Notes under the pieces: model-generated | Told to the model about the DNA's origin: nothing | The model's input: the letters and a program-made list of their open reading frames with translations, nothing else | The model's database searches: none | In this document: positions 43,434 through 53,425 of the stretch, one piece after another | Layout of the letters: the number at the start of each line of letters is the position of its first letter | Numbering within the stretch: the first letter of the stretch is position 1 | Program-made: the position numbers and the translations under genes | From: Salinicoccus kekensis | GTDB taxonomy: Bacteria > Bacillota > Bacilli > Staphylococcales > Salinicoccaceae | Direction: 5' to 3' | Assembly: GCF_900220995.1 (NCBI RefSeq) | Contig: NZ_OBQF01000004.1 | Coordinates: forward strand, 62,001-126,000 | DNA: 64,000 nt

Positions 43434-44501
43434 ATGGGACAAACTACTATACAAATCGAGAAAGCAATATCTTTGAAAGAAAAGCCTGATGTATCAACGG
43501 TGAAATTCGGGACGGTGTTCACGGACTATATGTTCAGTTCAAATTATACACCTGAGCACGGTTGGGAAGAGCCGGCGATTTTACCTTATCAAAATCTCGA
43601 GATTTCCCCTGCTGCAAACGGCATCCATTATGGACAATCTGTTTTCGAAGGTCTGAAAGCATACAAGAACGGTGATGATGTTCTACTATTCAGACCCGAT
43701 GAAAACTTCAAAAGGTTGAACACTTCCTTAGAACGTCTTGCAATGCCTAAGATCAATGAAGAAGTGAGCCTGAACGCCCTTTATGAATTGATCAAACTGG
43801 AACGGGACTGGGTGCCTGAAGGACCCGGTCAGTCACTGTATATACGGCCGTTCGTATTCGCGGACGAAGCCTTCCTCGGTGTCCGGTCGGCAAGGACTTA
43901 CCAGTATAATATCATCCTCTCCCCTGTAGCGGGATATTACGGCGGTCAGCTCGATCCGACCGCGATCTATGTGGAGGATGACTTCGTACGTGCCGTGCGC
44001 GGCGGCGTCGGCGACATCAAATGTGCGGGCAACTACGCAGCGAGCATCCTTGCCCAGCAGAAAGCTGCTGAAATGGGTTACGAGCAGGTACTTTGGCTGG
44101 ACGGTGTCGAGCAGAAATATGTTGAGGAAGTCGGCAGCATGAACATCTTCTTCGTCAGGGACAATGAACTCATCACTCCGAAGCTGAACGGTTCCATCCT
44201 TTCCGGCATCACAAGGAAGTCACTGATTGAGCTGGCCGAATACAAGGGCTACACGGTCAAAGAAGAAAGGATCCATATCGACGAACTGCAGGCAGGCCTG
44301 AAGGACGGCAGTGTCACAGAAATCTTCGGTTCGGGCACGGCAGCTGTCATTTCCCCTGTCGGCCGCATGAGGATCCATGGAGAAGACTATGTGGTGAACG
44401 ATAACCAGGTCGGTCCTGTCGCTGAAGACCTTTACACCCATTATACAGGTATACAGTATGGACACCTGGATGATCCGTTCGGCTGGATCGTCAGAGTATA
44501 A
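43434..44501 (+). CDS. ilvE: Branched-chain amino acid aminotransferase IlvE
   Basis: A 355-residue class-IV PLP aminotransferase, the final step of valine, leucine and isoleucine synthesis and the first of their breakdown. Family blocks include [12 protein letters not shown], the phosphate and Lys region [14 protein letters not shown] (cofactor Lys), and [10 protein letters not shown]. The closing [16 protein letters not shown] is typical. The start is ATG after GAAGGAGGGTCCATC. It is monocistronic behind a CodY box and promoter. Confidence 0.96.
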   Translation: MGQTTIQIEKAISLKEKPDVSTVKFGTVFTDYMFSSNYTPEHGWEEPAILPYQNLEISPAANGIHYGQSVFEGLKAYKNGDDVLLFRPDENFKRLNTSLERLAMPKINEEVSLNALYELIKLERDWVPEGPGQSLYIRPFVFADEAFLGVRSARTYQYNIILSPVAGYYGGQLDPTAIYVEDDFVRAVRGGVGDIKCAGNYAASILAQQKAAEMGYEQVLWLDGVEQKYVEEVGSMNIFFVRDNELITPKLNGSILSGITRKSLIELAEYKGYTVKEERIHIDELQAGLKDGSVTEIFGSGTAAVISPVGRMRIHGEDYVVNDNQVGPVAEDLYTHYTGIQYGHLDDPFGWIVRV

Positions 44502-44514
44502 TAAGCATAAAAGT

Positions 44515-44546
44515 AACCCGGTGCACATTCACATGTGCACCGGGTT
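44515..44546. terminator. Terminator after ilvE
   Basis: Perfect 14-bp arms AACCCGGTGCACAT / ATGTGCACCGGGTT with loop TCAC. It probably also stops the convergent hydratase gene. Confidence 0.9.
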
Positions 44547-44573
44547 CTTTGTGTTTTTCCTTCTGCGGGGGCC

Positions 44574-45320
44574 TTATTTCACGTCGAGGGTCACAGTGCC
44601 GACATTCTCAAATTCCGCTTCATAATATCCTTTTTCAAGATCCACCGGCAGGTTGAAGGTTCCGGATGAGATGACTTTGCCCGCTTCAACGATTTTACCG
44701 TGGGCATGAAGTTTTTCTACCAGCCATTTGACCGCTTTGGCAGGATGCCCCATCACTTCGCTTGAACGGCCCTCTTTGATCATTTCACCGTCGAGCGTCA
44801 AGGTGCCTTTGATATCATCGAGTTTTTCATAAGTGCTGAAGTCGCTTTGTCCGAACGTCATGCCGCCTGCAACTGCACTGTCAGCGACGATCTCATATTT
44901 CGAGGCGTTCGGAAACCAGTCTTCGTAACGGCCGTCGGGGATTTCCAGGCCGGGCGCAATCAGGCATTTCCTGATGATATCTTCAGCAGTATCCTCCACA
45001 GACAAGTCTTCCTGGACCAAAAACGCAATCTCCATCTCGAGTCTCGGTGCGTTGTAGTCTGAGTACCTGGCATTATTGACCAGGTTCCTGTTGGTCAGGG
45101 CACCGTACAGCGGTTCGTCGTGGTTGAACATTTTCTGTGTCTCTTCACTCGTCAGACTGATTTTGTAGCCTCTTAAAGTTTCGTCGTTATCATTGATCTT
45201 CATCTCGAGGATCCGGTCCTGAATCTGATAGGCCTCTTCCAGTGACTCCACCCCGATACTCCCAAGAGCGAGCGGCGCCCTCCCCACATAAGCTTCATAT
45301 AATTCATCAGCTGCTGACAT
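44574..45320 (-). CDS. 2-keto-4-pentenoate hydratase-like FAH-family enzyme
   Basis: A 248-residue member of the fumarylacetoacetase superfamily, close to MhpD/HpaH hydratases and related decarboxylases of catechol meta-cleavage. Metal ligands are expected in LEMEIAFLVQEDL (Glu-x-Glu) and the conserved GYKISLTSEETQKMF, with GHPAKAVKWLVEKLHAHG near the C-terminus. ATG 45320 (MSAADELYEAY) follows AGGAGGATATTC. It stands alone, so its pathway is unclear. A link to the mhqO-like ring cleavage 38 kb away is possible but not supported by position. Confidence 0.82.
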   Translation of the reverse strand: MSAADELYEAYVGRAPLALGSIGVESLEEAYQIQDRILEMKINDNDETLRGYKISLTSEETQKMFNHDEPLYGALTNRNLVNNARYSDYNAPRLEMEIAFLVQEDLSVEDTAEDIIRKCLIAPGLEIPDGRYEDWFPNASKYEIVADSAVAGGMTFGQSDFSTYEKLDDIKGTLTLDGEMIKEGRSSEVMGHPAKAVKWLVEKLHAHGKIVEAGKVISSGTFNLPVDLEKGYYEAEFENVGTVTLDVK

Positions 45321-45396
45321 GAATATCCTCCTCATCTCTGATTATCTCTATGATAACATTTTACCCTTCAAAATTCAGTGGACTGATCACTTCCAA

Positions 45397-45426
45397 TAAA
45401 AAAACGGACTGTTCCCGCACAGTCCG
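45397..45426 (-). terminator. Terminator of the lethal-factor-like gene
   Basis: CGGACTGT and ACAGTCCG stem with a 6-nt loop followed by T7 on the minus strand, 16 bp past the stop. Confidence 0.85.
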
Positions 45427-45441
45427 GAATCTATTTCTTGT

Positions 45442-46881
45442 CTATCTCCTGATGACTCTGATGAGCACTGCAGAAATCACTGCAAGGATCACAAGAACGA
45501 CGATTGCCATGAAAAGGAATTGGTTATCATTGAAAATGGAGCCTCCGACTTCTGCGCTCTCCTCTTCAGTCTCCACTTCTTCAGTTTCACCTGAATCTGT
45601 CTCTTCCTGTTCAGTCACGGTCTCCTCTTCGGAAGTTTCCATGTCTTCCTGTGCCGCTTCAGTCTCTTCTGAAGCTTCCGTTCCTTCACCTTCAGCGGAA
45701 TCTTCTTCAGTACCTTCAATATCTTCTTCCGGCCGCTCTCCTTCACCCATATCATTCAGTTCGATTGCGGAAAGCAGATTTTCTCTTGCCTCATCAACCT
45801 CCGACTGATTTTCCACATTGCCTGCTTTGCTTTCTTCGAGCACTGCGTTTGCTTCAGAAAGGGCTTCATTCAGCTCTTCCGTCCTCTCGGCTTCAGGTAT
45901 CTCCATCGCCTGTGCGACCGCTTCCTCAAGTTTAGTGTCGTCAACTTCAGACACATCTCCGGAGCCGTTTTCGTCCGGCTCCGCTGAAGTGGTCGCATAA
46001 CGGAAGAATGATGTAAACAAGGCGTTGCCGCTTGAATCCAGCGGTTCAACATAAAATTCGTAATTGGTGCTTGTTTCCAGGTCTTCGGCCTTATATTCAC
46101 CTTCGGATACATTGGCTACCTGCTCACCATTTTGGTAGACATTATAGGAATCTGCACCGTCATACTCATCCCATTCGATGGTCATCGTGTTGCCTGTAAT
46201 TTCACCGAATGAAACAATCTTATAATTCAGGGTTTCCATATAGTCATATGTCTGTGGTGCCCTCGACTGCAGCTTACTCTGCTCTTCGCCGCCAAGATAA
46301 TACATTGCGAATGCTTCCGCAAAATACTCACTCGGGACATCGAAGTATTCGGAAACTGCGTGGTCACCGAACAGTGCATCTTTTTCAGCCGATGCGATCT
46401 GTCTGAATTCTGATGAATCACTGAATGTGAATCCTGCTGTATAGCTGTCGACGGCATGGGCATATTCATGCAGCTCAAGGTTGATTGTGGAGTGGCCGTT
46501 GCCCGGATCGCTGTAGCCTATTCTCGCAGCTGTGGTGAATCCTCCGGCACCCGGCACATCATCCCAGGTGTTGCCGCTGTTCTCCCAGCCCCTCGGCACC
46601 GTGCCCGAAAGATGCTGGAATTCCGGCAATTCGGTCAGCGGGACGTCCATCAGGATGATTGTCACACCTGATTGATTCGTTTCATATAAAATCCTGGAAT
46701 CCACATTATCGAGCCTGTCTATCATCTGCTCTGCTTCAGCATTATTTGAACTATCTGTTGTCCGTACCTCAACCATCTCGAGCAGGTTTGAATCCTGTGC
46801 CGAGATCTGTTGATTCCAAGCTATCACAAAGAAGCCGATCATCATCAGACCAACCATAACTTTACTTACTCGCTTGTGCAT
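45442..46881 (-). CDS. Membrane-anchored lethal-factor-like (M34/ATLF) metalloprotease
   Basis: A 479-residue exported protein. The signal peptide is at about 1-28 (VGLMMIGFFVIAWNQQISAQ). The protease domain (about 30-220) has the zinc motif His138-Glu-Tyr-Ala-His142 in LELHEYAHAVD and the third ligand Glu185 in PSEYFAEAFAMYY, followed by RAPQTYDYME. These align with anthrax lethal factor HEFGH, Glu735 in EFFAEAF, and KNAPKTFQF. A fibronectin-III-like domain (about 225-305), a FIVAR-like helical module (about 320-385), a Glu-rich linker and a C-terminal helix with RVIRR stop follow. I chose ATG 46881 after GGAGGTTGTTCG. The domain would face outward, tethered to the membrane. Substrate unknown. 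Confidence 0.85.
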   Translation of the reverse strand: MHKRVSKVMVGLMMIGFFVIAWNQQISAQDSNLLEMVEVRTTDSSNNAEAEQMIDRLDNVDSRILYETNQSGVTIILMDVPLTELPEFQHLSGTVPRGWENSGNTWDDVPGAGGFTTAARIGYSDPGNGHSTINLELHEYAHAVDSYTAGFTFSDSSEFRQIASAEKDALFGDHAVSEYFDVPSEYFAEAFAMYYLGGEEQSKLQSRAPQTYDYMETLNYKIVSFGEITGNTMTIEWDEYDGADSYNVYQNGEQVANVSEGEYKAEDLETSTNYEFYVEPLDSSGNALFTSFFRYATTSAEPDENGSGDVSEVDDTKLEEAVAQAMEIPEAERTEELNEALSEANAVLEESKAGNVENQSEVDEARENLLSAIELNDMGEGERPEEDIEGTEEDSAEGEGTEASEETEAAQEDMETSEEETVTEQEETDSGETEEVETEEESAEVGGSIFNDNQFLFMAIVVLVILAVISAVLIRVIRR

Positions 46882-47111
46882 CGAACAACCTCCTCTCAAG
46901 TTTTTCATATATTGAAATATTAATCATTGATTATAGAGCATAAGCGGAACACTTTCAAAGAATTCCCCATATCAACAATTGCATGTTAAATTTCTTATTC
47001 CCTCTGCCGGCGCCCAATAACCCAAAAACTTACATTTGAATGGTGTATATCTATCCCCCAGCAAGCGGATTAACAGATCATCCTCCGTAAAATTACCGGC
47101 CTGTGATACTG

Positions 47112-47149
47112 AAAAGCCCCGGGAACAAAATCGTACCCAGGACTTTTTG
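47112..47149 (-). terminator. Terminator of the DsbA-like gene
   Basis: AGTCCTGGG and CCCGGGGCT pair with G-U wobble around a 14-nt loop; the minus strand ends in TTTTC. The rest of the 296-bp gap to the protease gene shows no gene or clear signal other than that gene's upstream region. Confidence 0.5.
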
Positions 47150-47177
47150 ACTGCCTGAAATGAAGGCTGACAGCCAC

Positions 47178-47687
47178 CTATAAGCTTTCCAGTTTTTTAT
47201 TGAACGCTTCCGCAATCTCAGCATTCTCACCTTTGACCGGGAAATCAAATTTATCCCCGTCGATGAACACCGTCGGCACAACCCTCACATTGCGTTCGGC
47301 CGCTTCATCCAGGATTTCTTTCGAACGGGCACCGTGCCCTTCCTGTTCATGAAGCCCGAGAGCTTCAAGCTTCATCAGCGTTTCCTCGAAGCTTCCAATC
47401 CATTCCGGGCGCGTTTCCAGCAGGTGTTTCATATCTTTGTATGCCTGCTCCGGCTCATCCACATTCAAATTGGTGCCGGCGACTGTGCCTTTCAACAAGG
47501 AACCATGCGTACGGTCCACGTGCTTGATGATGTGCTTCACTTTCCCTGATTCGATGTAAGGTGCAAAAATTTCATCGATGACTTCGATGTAGGTCGAACA
47601 GAACGGGCAGCCCATATTGATGTATGATTCTATTGCCGTTTCCGCTTCATCCGATCCCAGCACCAGGTGTTTCGCTTCATTTGTCAT
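47178..47687 (-). CDS. DsbA-like thioredoxin-fold protein
   Basis: A 169-residue thioredoxin-fold protein of the DsbA/FrnE-like group. The active site is Cys-Pro-Phe-Cys in NMGCPFCSTYIEV (near residues 28-31), and the cis-Pro loop is VRVVPTVFIDGDKFDFPV. A helical insert lies between. There is no signal peptide, so it is a cytosolic thiol oxidoreductase rather than a secreted disulfide-former. I chose ATG 47687 (MTNEAKH) because GGAGG is eight bases upstream. It is divergent from the aminotransferase gene. Confidence 0.82.
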   Translation of the reverse strand: MTNEAKHLVLGSDEAETAIESYINMGCPFCSTYIEVIDEIFAPYIESGKVKHIIKHVDRTHGSLLKGTVAGTNLNVDEPEQAYKDMKHLLETRPEWIGSFEETLMKLEALGLHEQEGHGARSKEILDEAAERNVRVVPTVFIDGDKFDFPVKGENAEIAEAFNKKLESL

Positions 47688-47855
47688 ATTCAATTCCTCC
47701 TCGTCACTTTAAATTCTACCCATTAACAAGGAATTATTGAAGTGAAATGCCTGCTCCCTGAATTTACAGCATTTAAACGCCGCCGCTTACATTATCCAAA
47801 GAGTAGTGATAATCTGAAAATACAAATGATTAAATACTCGAAAGAGGTGTGTGCA

Positions 47856-49076
47856 ATGCCTGACATGGATAACCTTTTTGAAAAACTTGATGCAGAACTT
47901 GCTCCCGGACAGGAGAAGCGTTTGAATATCGATGATATTTCGCTTAAGGGGGAGGTCCTGCCAGGCGAACCCGTCGATTTTTCCCACGGGGATGTGGATG
48001 CTTTCGAACCGGTCCCGGGCAGCCTTGAGAGCTTCAGCCATGGATTCAGTGAAGTCGGCGCAACCCAGGCCTACACGGTCTACCGCGGGCGGGAAGATAT
48101 ACTTCAAGACGTCGCTGCAAAGCTTGCGGATTTCGCTTCGACTTCAATCGACCCCGAAAATGAACTGATCATCACCCCCGGCACCCAGGGCGCATTGTTC
48201 CTTGCCGCAGGTGCAATGATTTCACGCGGGGACAAAGTCGCAATTGTCGAGCCGGATTATTATGCCAACAGAAAGCTCGTCCATTTTTTCCAGGGCGAAT
48301 TGTATCCGGTCGGCCTGGACTACCTCAACCGCGCAGGAGGCGCAGGCATCAATCTGCATGAATTGGAAGCGGGCTTCAAGGAAGGCGTATCGACGTTTAT
48401 TTTCTCGAACCCCAACAATCCGAGCGGTGTCGTCTATTCCAGAGAGGAAATCATTGAGATTGGAAAGCTCGTTAAAGAGTATGACGTAAAGGTCATCGTC
48501 GATGAGCTGTACTCCAGACAAGTTTTTGACGAGAGGCCATTCACCCATCTCTCAAGCCTCGATGCAGTACCTGAAGAGAATATCATCACCATCATCGGCC
48601 CGTCGAAGACGGAATCGCTCAGCGGCTTCAGGCTCGGTGTGGCATACGGCTCAAAGGGGACGATCGACAGGATGGAGCAGCTGCAGGCGATCGTTTCACT
48701 GCGGGCGGCAGGCTACAACCAGATTGTTTTAAAAAACTGGTTCAATGAGCCTGAGAACTGGATGAGGGACCGTATCAGTGCGCATCAGGATATCCGGGAC
48801 ACACTGCTTCAGATGTTCAGAAAAGCCGGTTTTGAAGTCAGGACCCCTGAAGCTGGCAGCTACATCTTCCCCAGGATCAAAGATCTCTCAATTTCCTGCG
48901 ATGACTTCGTCAAAGTCCTCAAAAAGCAGGCTAATGTCACCGTTACACCCGGCACACAGTTCGGCCCGAATTTTACTGACTGTGTCAGATTGAACTTCTC
49001 ACAGGATAAGGAAAAAGCCGTCGATGCAGCGGAAAGAATAATCAAGGTCGCGTCTTACTACAAAAAGGGAAATTAA
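47856..49076 (+). CDS. Class I/II PLP aminotransferase
   Basis: A 406-residue fold-type-I aminotransferase. ITPGTQGALFLAAGAMISRGDKVAIVEPDYYAN is the cofactor phosphate region, FSNPNNPSGVVYSREEI holds the Asn, IVDELYSRQVF the Asp and Tyr, and the PLP Lys is in IIGPSKTESLSGFRLGVAYG. The C-terminal substrate Arg is in CVRLNFSQDKE. It belongs to the AspC/ACC-synthase-like group; the exact reaction is unknown. The start is ATG 47856 after AGAGGTGTGTGCA. A decayed copy of its 5' part lies at 49961-50175, with an insertion-sequence relic between the two. Confidence 0.85.
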   Translation: MPDMDNLFEKLDAELAPGQEKRLNIDDISLKGEVLPGEPVDFSHGDVDAFEPVPGSLESFSHGFSEVGATQAYTVYRGREDILQDVAAKLADFASTSIDPENELIITPGTQGALFLAAGAMISRGDKVAIVEPDYYANRKLVHFFQGELYPVGLDYLNRAGGAGINLHELEAGFKEGVSTFIFSNPNNPSGVVYSREEIIEIGKLVKEYDVKVIVDELYSRQVFDERPFTHLSSLDAVPEENIITIIGPSKTESLSGFRLGVAYGSKGTIDRMEQLQAIVSLRAAGYNQIVLKNWFNEPENWMRDRISAHQDIRDTLLQMFRKAGFEVRTPEAGSYIFPRIKDLSISCDDFVKVLKKQANVTVTPGTQFGPNFTDCVRLNFSQDKEKAVDAAERIIKVASYYKKGN

Positions 49077-49403
49077 GCCTATAACCAATGAAACAGACAG
49101 GATAAAATTTTGAGGAGTTATCTCTAAGAGTACAGATAAAATAAAACATCTGTAACCTTAGAGGTTTTGGATAATCCGTTATAGAAACTTCGAAGAAAAT
49201 ACTAAGGTTTATAGCGTAATACATGGAACACGATTAACATTTCAAGGTGACGGAACCATTTAATGTATATGGCAACATAATCACCAAACGAATCTTATTG
49301 CCGCACTCTCAAAGTGATCTAAGAACTCCTATCAACAGGCTTATTAACATTTAAAGAAGTATGTGACAGAGGTTACTTAAGGTCAGAGAGCCGCTTAGAC
49401 CGT
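49077..49403 (+). other. Gene-free decayed sequence
   Basis: Between the aminotransferase stop and the recognisable transposase relic no intact reading frame or RNA gene can be supported. A possible trace of a transposase upstream part (KEVCDRGYLR-like codons near 49355-49385) is too degraded to annotate. Confidence 0.5.
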
Positions 49404-49882
49404 TGGAAACCAACGCAAGATTTGACCGTAGTAGACAAAACTGAAAGTCGGTGGTCTTCAGATGTGTCCTACTAGATCTGTTCGATAATATTATAATGAC
49501 CCACTGGTTTGTGCTCAGCCACAATAACTATCTAGTGTCAGATACTCTCGAGGCCGAACTTACCACCACTCCAGTGGCCTCCTCCATTGCCCACAGCGAC
49601 CGAAACTTCCAGTTCACTTCCTAGGTTTGAAAAGCTCATAGCATGATTCAAAGCAGGTCCTTGGTTGGAGAATATATTGACAACAAGCCGATAGAGTCAT
49701 TCTTCGGCAAACTGAAATCTAAGTGTTATCATCCCGTGTCTGTGTGGAAAACACAAGAGTATCATACGTACTCCCAGCCAATCGTTGATTTGAAAGACTA
49801 TGTAAATTTATACAACCATGACCGTTCAGAGGAAGTCTTAGCCGAACTAATATCCATCGAATTTCACCGCGTTGCTACATGA
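49404..49882 (+). pseudogene. Decayed IS3-family transposase (orfB) remnant
   Basis: Pieces of an IS3/IS150-type integrase catalytic domain can be read in order. From 49404 comes WKPTQDLTVVDKTESRWSSDVSY with the first Asp, then a stop. A second frame gives LDLFDNIIMTHWFVLSHNNYLVSDTLEAE, HSDRNFQFTS with the second Asp (49598-49600), two stop codons, and then DNKPIESFFGKLKSK with the catalytic Glu (49694-49696) and YVNLYNHDRSEEVLAELISIEF. The part between DVSY and LDLF expected in intact copies is missing. The element is therefore dead, with a frameshift or deletion and internal stops. Terminal inverted repeats were not found. Confidence 0.85.
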
Positions 49883-49887
49883 AAAAT

Positions 49888-49911
49888 AAGATCCTGATTC
49901 ATCAGGATCTT
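49888..49911 (+). terminator. Hairpin after the transposase relic
   Basis: AAGATCCTGAT and ATCAGGATCTT form an 11-bp stem with a 2-nt loop six bases after the relic's stop codon. Confidence 0.6.
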
Positions 49912-49960
49912 AGCAAAAACCATTTTATTCAACTATGAGCTTGAACGATATTAAGTCAGA

Positions 49961-50175
49961 CAGAGAAACGGCTGCATTTCGATGATATGAAGGGGGAGAT
50001 GCTGCCCGGGAGCACCGTCAATTTTTCCATGAAGACTTCTACACTTTCGAACCAGTTCGGGGACTCATTAAAAGTTTAAACCATAGTTTCAAGGGAAATC
50101 GGCGCTCCCCAGGCCTACATCTTCAGCCACGGGCGGAAAGACACCACTGTGAAACTAATAGACTTCACTTCAACA
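49961..50175 (+). pseudogene. Decayed partial duplicate of the aminotransferase 5' region
   Basis: This stretch matches the start of the intact aminotransferase gene (about 47910-48150) piece by piece. CGATGATAT, AAGGGGGAG, TTTCGAACC, the block around CCCAGGCCTACA, GGGCGG(G/A)AAGA and GACTTCACTTCAAC in the copy answer near-identical words in the same order in the gene. Small insertions, deletions and substitutions have destroyed the frame, and the copy stops at about one fifth of the gene. It lies beside the AT-rich block, so it marks a rearrangement junction. Confidence 0.8.
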
Positions 50176-50247
50176 TTTTTATATAAGAATGTTGAAGAAA
50201 ATTTAAAGTGCTCTTAGTTTTTTTAAAAATTATAAGTTCTATAATTA

Positions 50248-51390
50248 TTATTTCCTTGTACGAGAAAGCTTCGAGATTGTCTCTGCTAATAATAATGTTC
50301 TTTCAGTAAAAGATTTTAAATCCAGATACTCTCCCTCATTATGCAACTTTCCACCAATCGGTCCCATTCCGTCTATAGTCGCTACCCCTTGACTAGATGA
50401 AAAGGAGGCATCCGACCCACCACCTGTATGCGTATTTTTCACCTCGATACCTAAATCTTTTCCAACTTTCGTAACGAGATTAAATAATTCCTTATTTTCC
50501 TTGTCAAACTCCATAGGTGGTCTATTAATGCCTCCTGACAGCTCAATTTTTGTTCCTTCTATATCGGGTTCAGAAACTATCTCTTCTATCTTTTTAACAA
50601 CTTCTTCAGCTTGCTCCTCATTTGTAACTCTAACATCGACTTCACACGACGCTGTGTCTGGAACCATATTTGTAGCTTGACCACCTTTTATCAATCCCAC
50701 ATTAATAGAAACGCCTTCTTTATGCTCAGATAAGTTATTCAATTTTATTACTTTATGAGCAAGTTCCTCAATAGCGCTTTTCCCTTCTTCAGGTGCTACA
50801 CCAGAATGCGAAGCAATTCCTTTAACATTCAATATGTATCTTCCCCCACCTCTACGAGAAGTTACAATACTTCCATCTTTTCTTGCGGGTTCCATTACGA
50901 TTGAATAAGCAACTTTTTCAGATGTTTTCTTAATCAATTTTTGGGAGACCTTTGATCCAATTTCTTCATCACTATTTAAAATGATTTTCAAATTTTTGAA
51001 ACCTTCATCTTCATTATCCTGTAAATATTTGATAGCATATATCAAAGATACTTGACTGGCTTTCATATCTGCTACACCAGGACCATATGCTCTATCTCCT
51101 TCTATTGTAAATGGTCTTTCCTTTACTGTTCCTTTATCAAAAACCGTATCCATATGGGCAATAATCAAAATTTGAGGATCCCTTATATCAGGATGATATA
51201 TTAATATATTATTTCCCAGTTCATCATTTTCCTCTACCTCTATAGTATATCCCAGTTCTCTATAGAGATTTTGAAGTATCTCACCCACTTCATCGACACC
51301 TTTTTTATAATATGAACCGCTATCGATATTAACCAATTTCTCTAGTAATTCTATCATCTCTTCATATTTCTCATTTATACTATTTATCAT
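50248..51390 (-). CDS. M20-family carboxypeptidase (CPG2-like)
   Basis: A 380-residue zinc peptidase of the M20A (glutamate carboxypeptidase/ArgE/DapE-like) group. Metal motifs are LIIAHMDTVFDKG (His-x-Asp), GPGVADMKASQ (Asp), NSDEEIGSK (Glu-Glu) and VMEPARKDGSIV; the last His is in GGKLHNEGEYL. GGGSDASFSSSQGVATIDGMGP is the conserved late block. There is no signal peptide. It is the last gene of the AT-rich ABC-transporter operon and probably cleaves the imported peptide or N-acyl amino acid. Base use is clearly more AT-rich than in the genes outside this block. Start ATG 51390. Confidence 0.88.
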   Translation of the reverse strand: MINSINEKYEEMIELLEKLVNIDSGSYYKKGVDEVGEILQNLYRELGYTIEVEENDELGNNILIYHPDIRDPQILIIAHMDTVFDKGTVKERPFTIEGDRAYGPGVADMKASQVSLIYAIKYLQDNEDEGFKNLKIILNSDEEIGSKVSQKLIKKTSEKVAYSIVMEPARKDGSIVTSRRGGGRYILNVKGIASHSGVAPEEGKSAIEELAHKVIKLNNLSEHKEGVSINVGLIKGGQATNMVPDTASCEVDVRVTNEEQAEEVVKKIEEIVSEPDIEGTKIELSGGINRPPMEFDKENKELFNLVTKVGKDLGIEVKNTHTGGGSDASFSSSQGVATIDGMGPIGGKLHNEGEYLDLKSFTERTLLLAETISKLSRTRK

Positions 51391-51424
51391 TATCTATAAC
51401 CCCCTTCATTATCTTAGTAAGTCC

Positions 51425-52405
51425 TTACACATTTAATGGGAAATGACATGCGGCAAAACGTCCTGGTACTTTCTCTTCAAAAGCTGGTTCTTTTTCTTTA
51501 CAGATTGGTTGTGCGTAAGGACATCTTGTATGAAAATTACAACCTGACGGCGGATTTTCCGGATTAGGTATATCTCCCTCGATAATTTTTCTCTCTTTAT
51601 CACGCTCAGTCGGATCCGGGATAGGGACTGCTGAAAACAATCCCTCTGTGTAAGGATGTATTGCGCCTTCAAAAATTTCCTCTTTCGAAGCAATCTCTAC
51701 AATTTTACCTAAATACATTACAGCAATCCTATCACTAATATATTTAATAGCTGGTAAGCCATGTGCTATAAAAATGAAAGTCAAATTACGTTCTTTTTGC
51801 AATTTTTGAAGTAAATTCAATATTTGTGATTGAATTGATACATCAAGCGCTGAAACGGGTTCATCACAAATTACTAAATCAGGATTGAGAGCTATAGCTC
51901 TTGCGATTCCTATCCTCTGTCTCTGTCCTCCACTGAATTCATGTGGATATCTATTTATATAGCTTCTATTCAACCCCACGACATCCATTAACTCCAAGGC
52001 TTCTTCTTTTATTTCTTTATTATTCTTATTAGTATGTGTTTTTAGTGGTTCTGCAATGATATCGAGTACTTTCATCCTTGGATTTAAAGAGGAAAAAGGA
52101 TCTTGGAATATCATTTGAATTTCAGGTCTCACTTTTAATAATTCTTTTCGTTTCAATTCTAATAAATTTTGACCTTTAAAATAGATTTCTCCCTCTGTCG
52201 GATCTAATAACTGTCCGACCATATTACCAGCAGTAGATTTACCACAACCAGATTCACCTACAATTCCTAAAACCTCACCCTTTTTAACAAAAAAATCAAG
52301 ACCATCTACAGCATATATAAATTTTTTCTCTTTATTAAATATTCCCTTTGATACATCAAAATGTTTTTTTAAATTTTTAACTTCTAAAAGTATTTCTTCA
52401 CTCAT
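51425..52405 (-). CDS. Peptide ABC transporter ATP-binding protein, OppF/DppF type
   Basis: A 326-residue ATPase: Walker [11 protein letters not shown]-loop [13 protein letters not shown], signature [14 protein letters not shown], Walker [12 protein letters not shown], and the oligopeptide-transporter C-terminal extension with [18 protein letters not shown] whose Cys residues may bind an iron-sulfur cluster. ATG 52405 directly follows the stop of the partner ATPase gene. AT-rich composition as in the rest of the block. Confidence 0.93.
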   Translation of the reverse strand: MSEEILLEVKNLKKHFDVSKGIFNKEKKFIYAVDGLDFFVKKGEVLGIVGESGCGKSTAGNMVGQLLDPTEGEIYFKGQNLLELKRKELLKVRPEIQMIFQDPFSSLNPRMKVLDIIAEPLKTHTNKNNKEIKEEALELMDVVGLNRSYINRYPHEFSGGQRQRIGIARAIALNPDLVICDEPVSALDVSIQSQILNLLQKLQKERNLTFIFIAHGLPAIKYISDRIAVMYLGKIVEIASKEEIFEGAIHPYTEGLFSAVPIPDPTERDKERKIIEGDIPNPENPPSGCNFHTRCPYAQPICKEKEPAFEEKVPGRFAACHFPLNV

Positions 52406-53410
52406 CTAAACATTCACCTTCTCTCGATCCCTCTCATTTTCCACCTCTTGGTGCAACCAACACTTTACATGATGATGATTTTCAACTTCTTCATATGCCG
52501 GTTCTCTTTCTATACAGACTCTCATTGCATGAGGACATCTATCTGCAAAGCGACAGCCTATTGGATAGTCTAATGGACTTGGTACAGTACCGGGTATAGA
52601 GGTCAATTTTTCATATAGCTCAGTGACCTTGGGTGTACTTTCTATTAGCCCCACTGTATATGGATGCTTAGGTTCTTTAAATAAAGTAAAGACATCAGTC
52701 TCTTCTACCACTTGCCCTGCATACATCACTACTACTCTGTCCGCCATTTCAGCCACAACACCTAAATCATGTGTGATTAATAAGATAGAAGTTTCGAGTT
52801 CCTTTACAATATCCTTCATCAACCTCAAAATTTGTGCTTGTATAGTTACATCTAGTGCAGTTGTAGGTTCATCAGCAATAATTAATTTAGGATTACAGGA
52901 CAATGCCATTGCAATCATTACCCGCTGTCTCATACCTCCACTTAAAGAATGTGGGAACATATCAATAACCTTATCAGCTCTTGGAATTCCAACTTTTTTC
53001 AGCATATTGATACTATGTTCCTTAGCTTCTTTCTTAGACATTTTTAAATGTAACCTGACAGACTCAGCCATTTGGTTACCTATAGTAAATACTGGATTAA
53101 GTGAGGTCAGAGGTTCTTGGAATATCATTGAAATATCATCACCACGTAACCTTCTCATTGTAGATTCACTGAGTTTTGTTAAATCTTCTTCCTCGAATAG
53201 TATCTCGCCTTCTTTTATATAACCATTTTCATCTAAGAGCTTCATAATAGATAATGAAGTAACACTTTTACCAGACCCTGATTCCCCAACTACAGCTACT
53301 ACTTCTTCTTTTCGTATCTCAAAAGAAACATCATCCACTGAAGGTATTTCACCCTCTTCAGTTTTGAAATATGTTTTTAAATTTTTAATTTCTAATAGTT
53401 TTTCGTTCAA
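52406..53410 (-). CDS. Peptide ABC transporter ATP-binding protein, OppD/DppD type
   Basis: A 334-residue ATPase with Walker [11 protein letters not shown]-loop [12 protein letters not shown], signature [15 protein letters not shown], Walker [12 protein letters not shown], and the C-terminal oligo_HPY extension [18 protein letters not shown] chose TTG 53410 ([15 protein letters not shown]), eight bases after AAGG; the GTG at 53419 overlaps that site. Together with the neighbouring ATPase it forms the cytosolic motor of the importer. The gene sits in the AT-rich operon. Confidence 0.93.
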   Translation of the reverse strand: MNEKLLEIKNLKTYFKTEEGEIPSVDDVSFEIRKEEVVAVVGESGSGKSVTSLSIMKLLDENGYIKEGEILFEEEDLTKLSESTMRRLRGDDISMIFQEPLTSLNPVFTIGNQMAESVRLHLKMSKKEAKEHSINMLKKVGIPRADKVIDMFPHSLSGGMRQRVMIAMALSCNPKLIIADEPTTALDVTIQAQILRLMKDIVKELETSILLITHDLGVVAEMADRVVVMYAGQVVEETDVFTLFKEPKHPYTVGLIESTPKVTELYEKLTSIPGTVPSPLDYPIGCRFADRCPHAMRVCIEREPAYEEVENHHHVKCWLHQEVENERDREKVNV

Positions 53411-53425
53411 GTCGCTCACCTTCTT

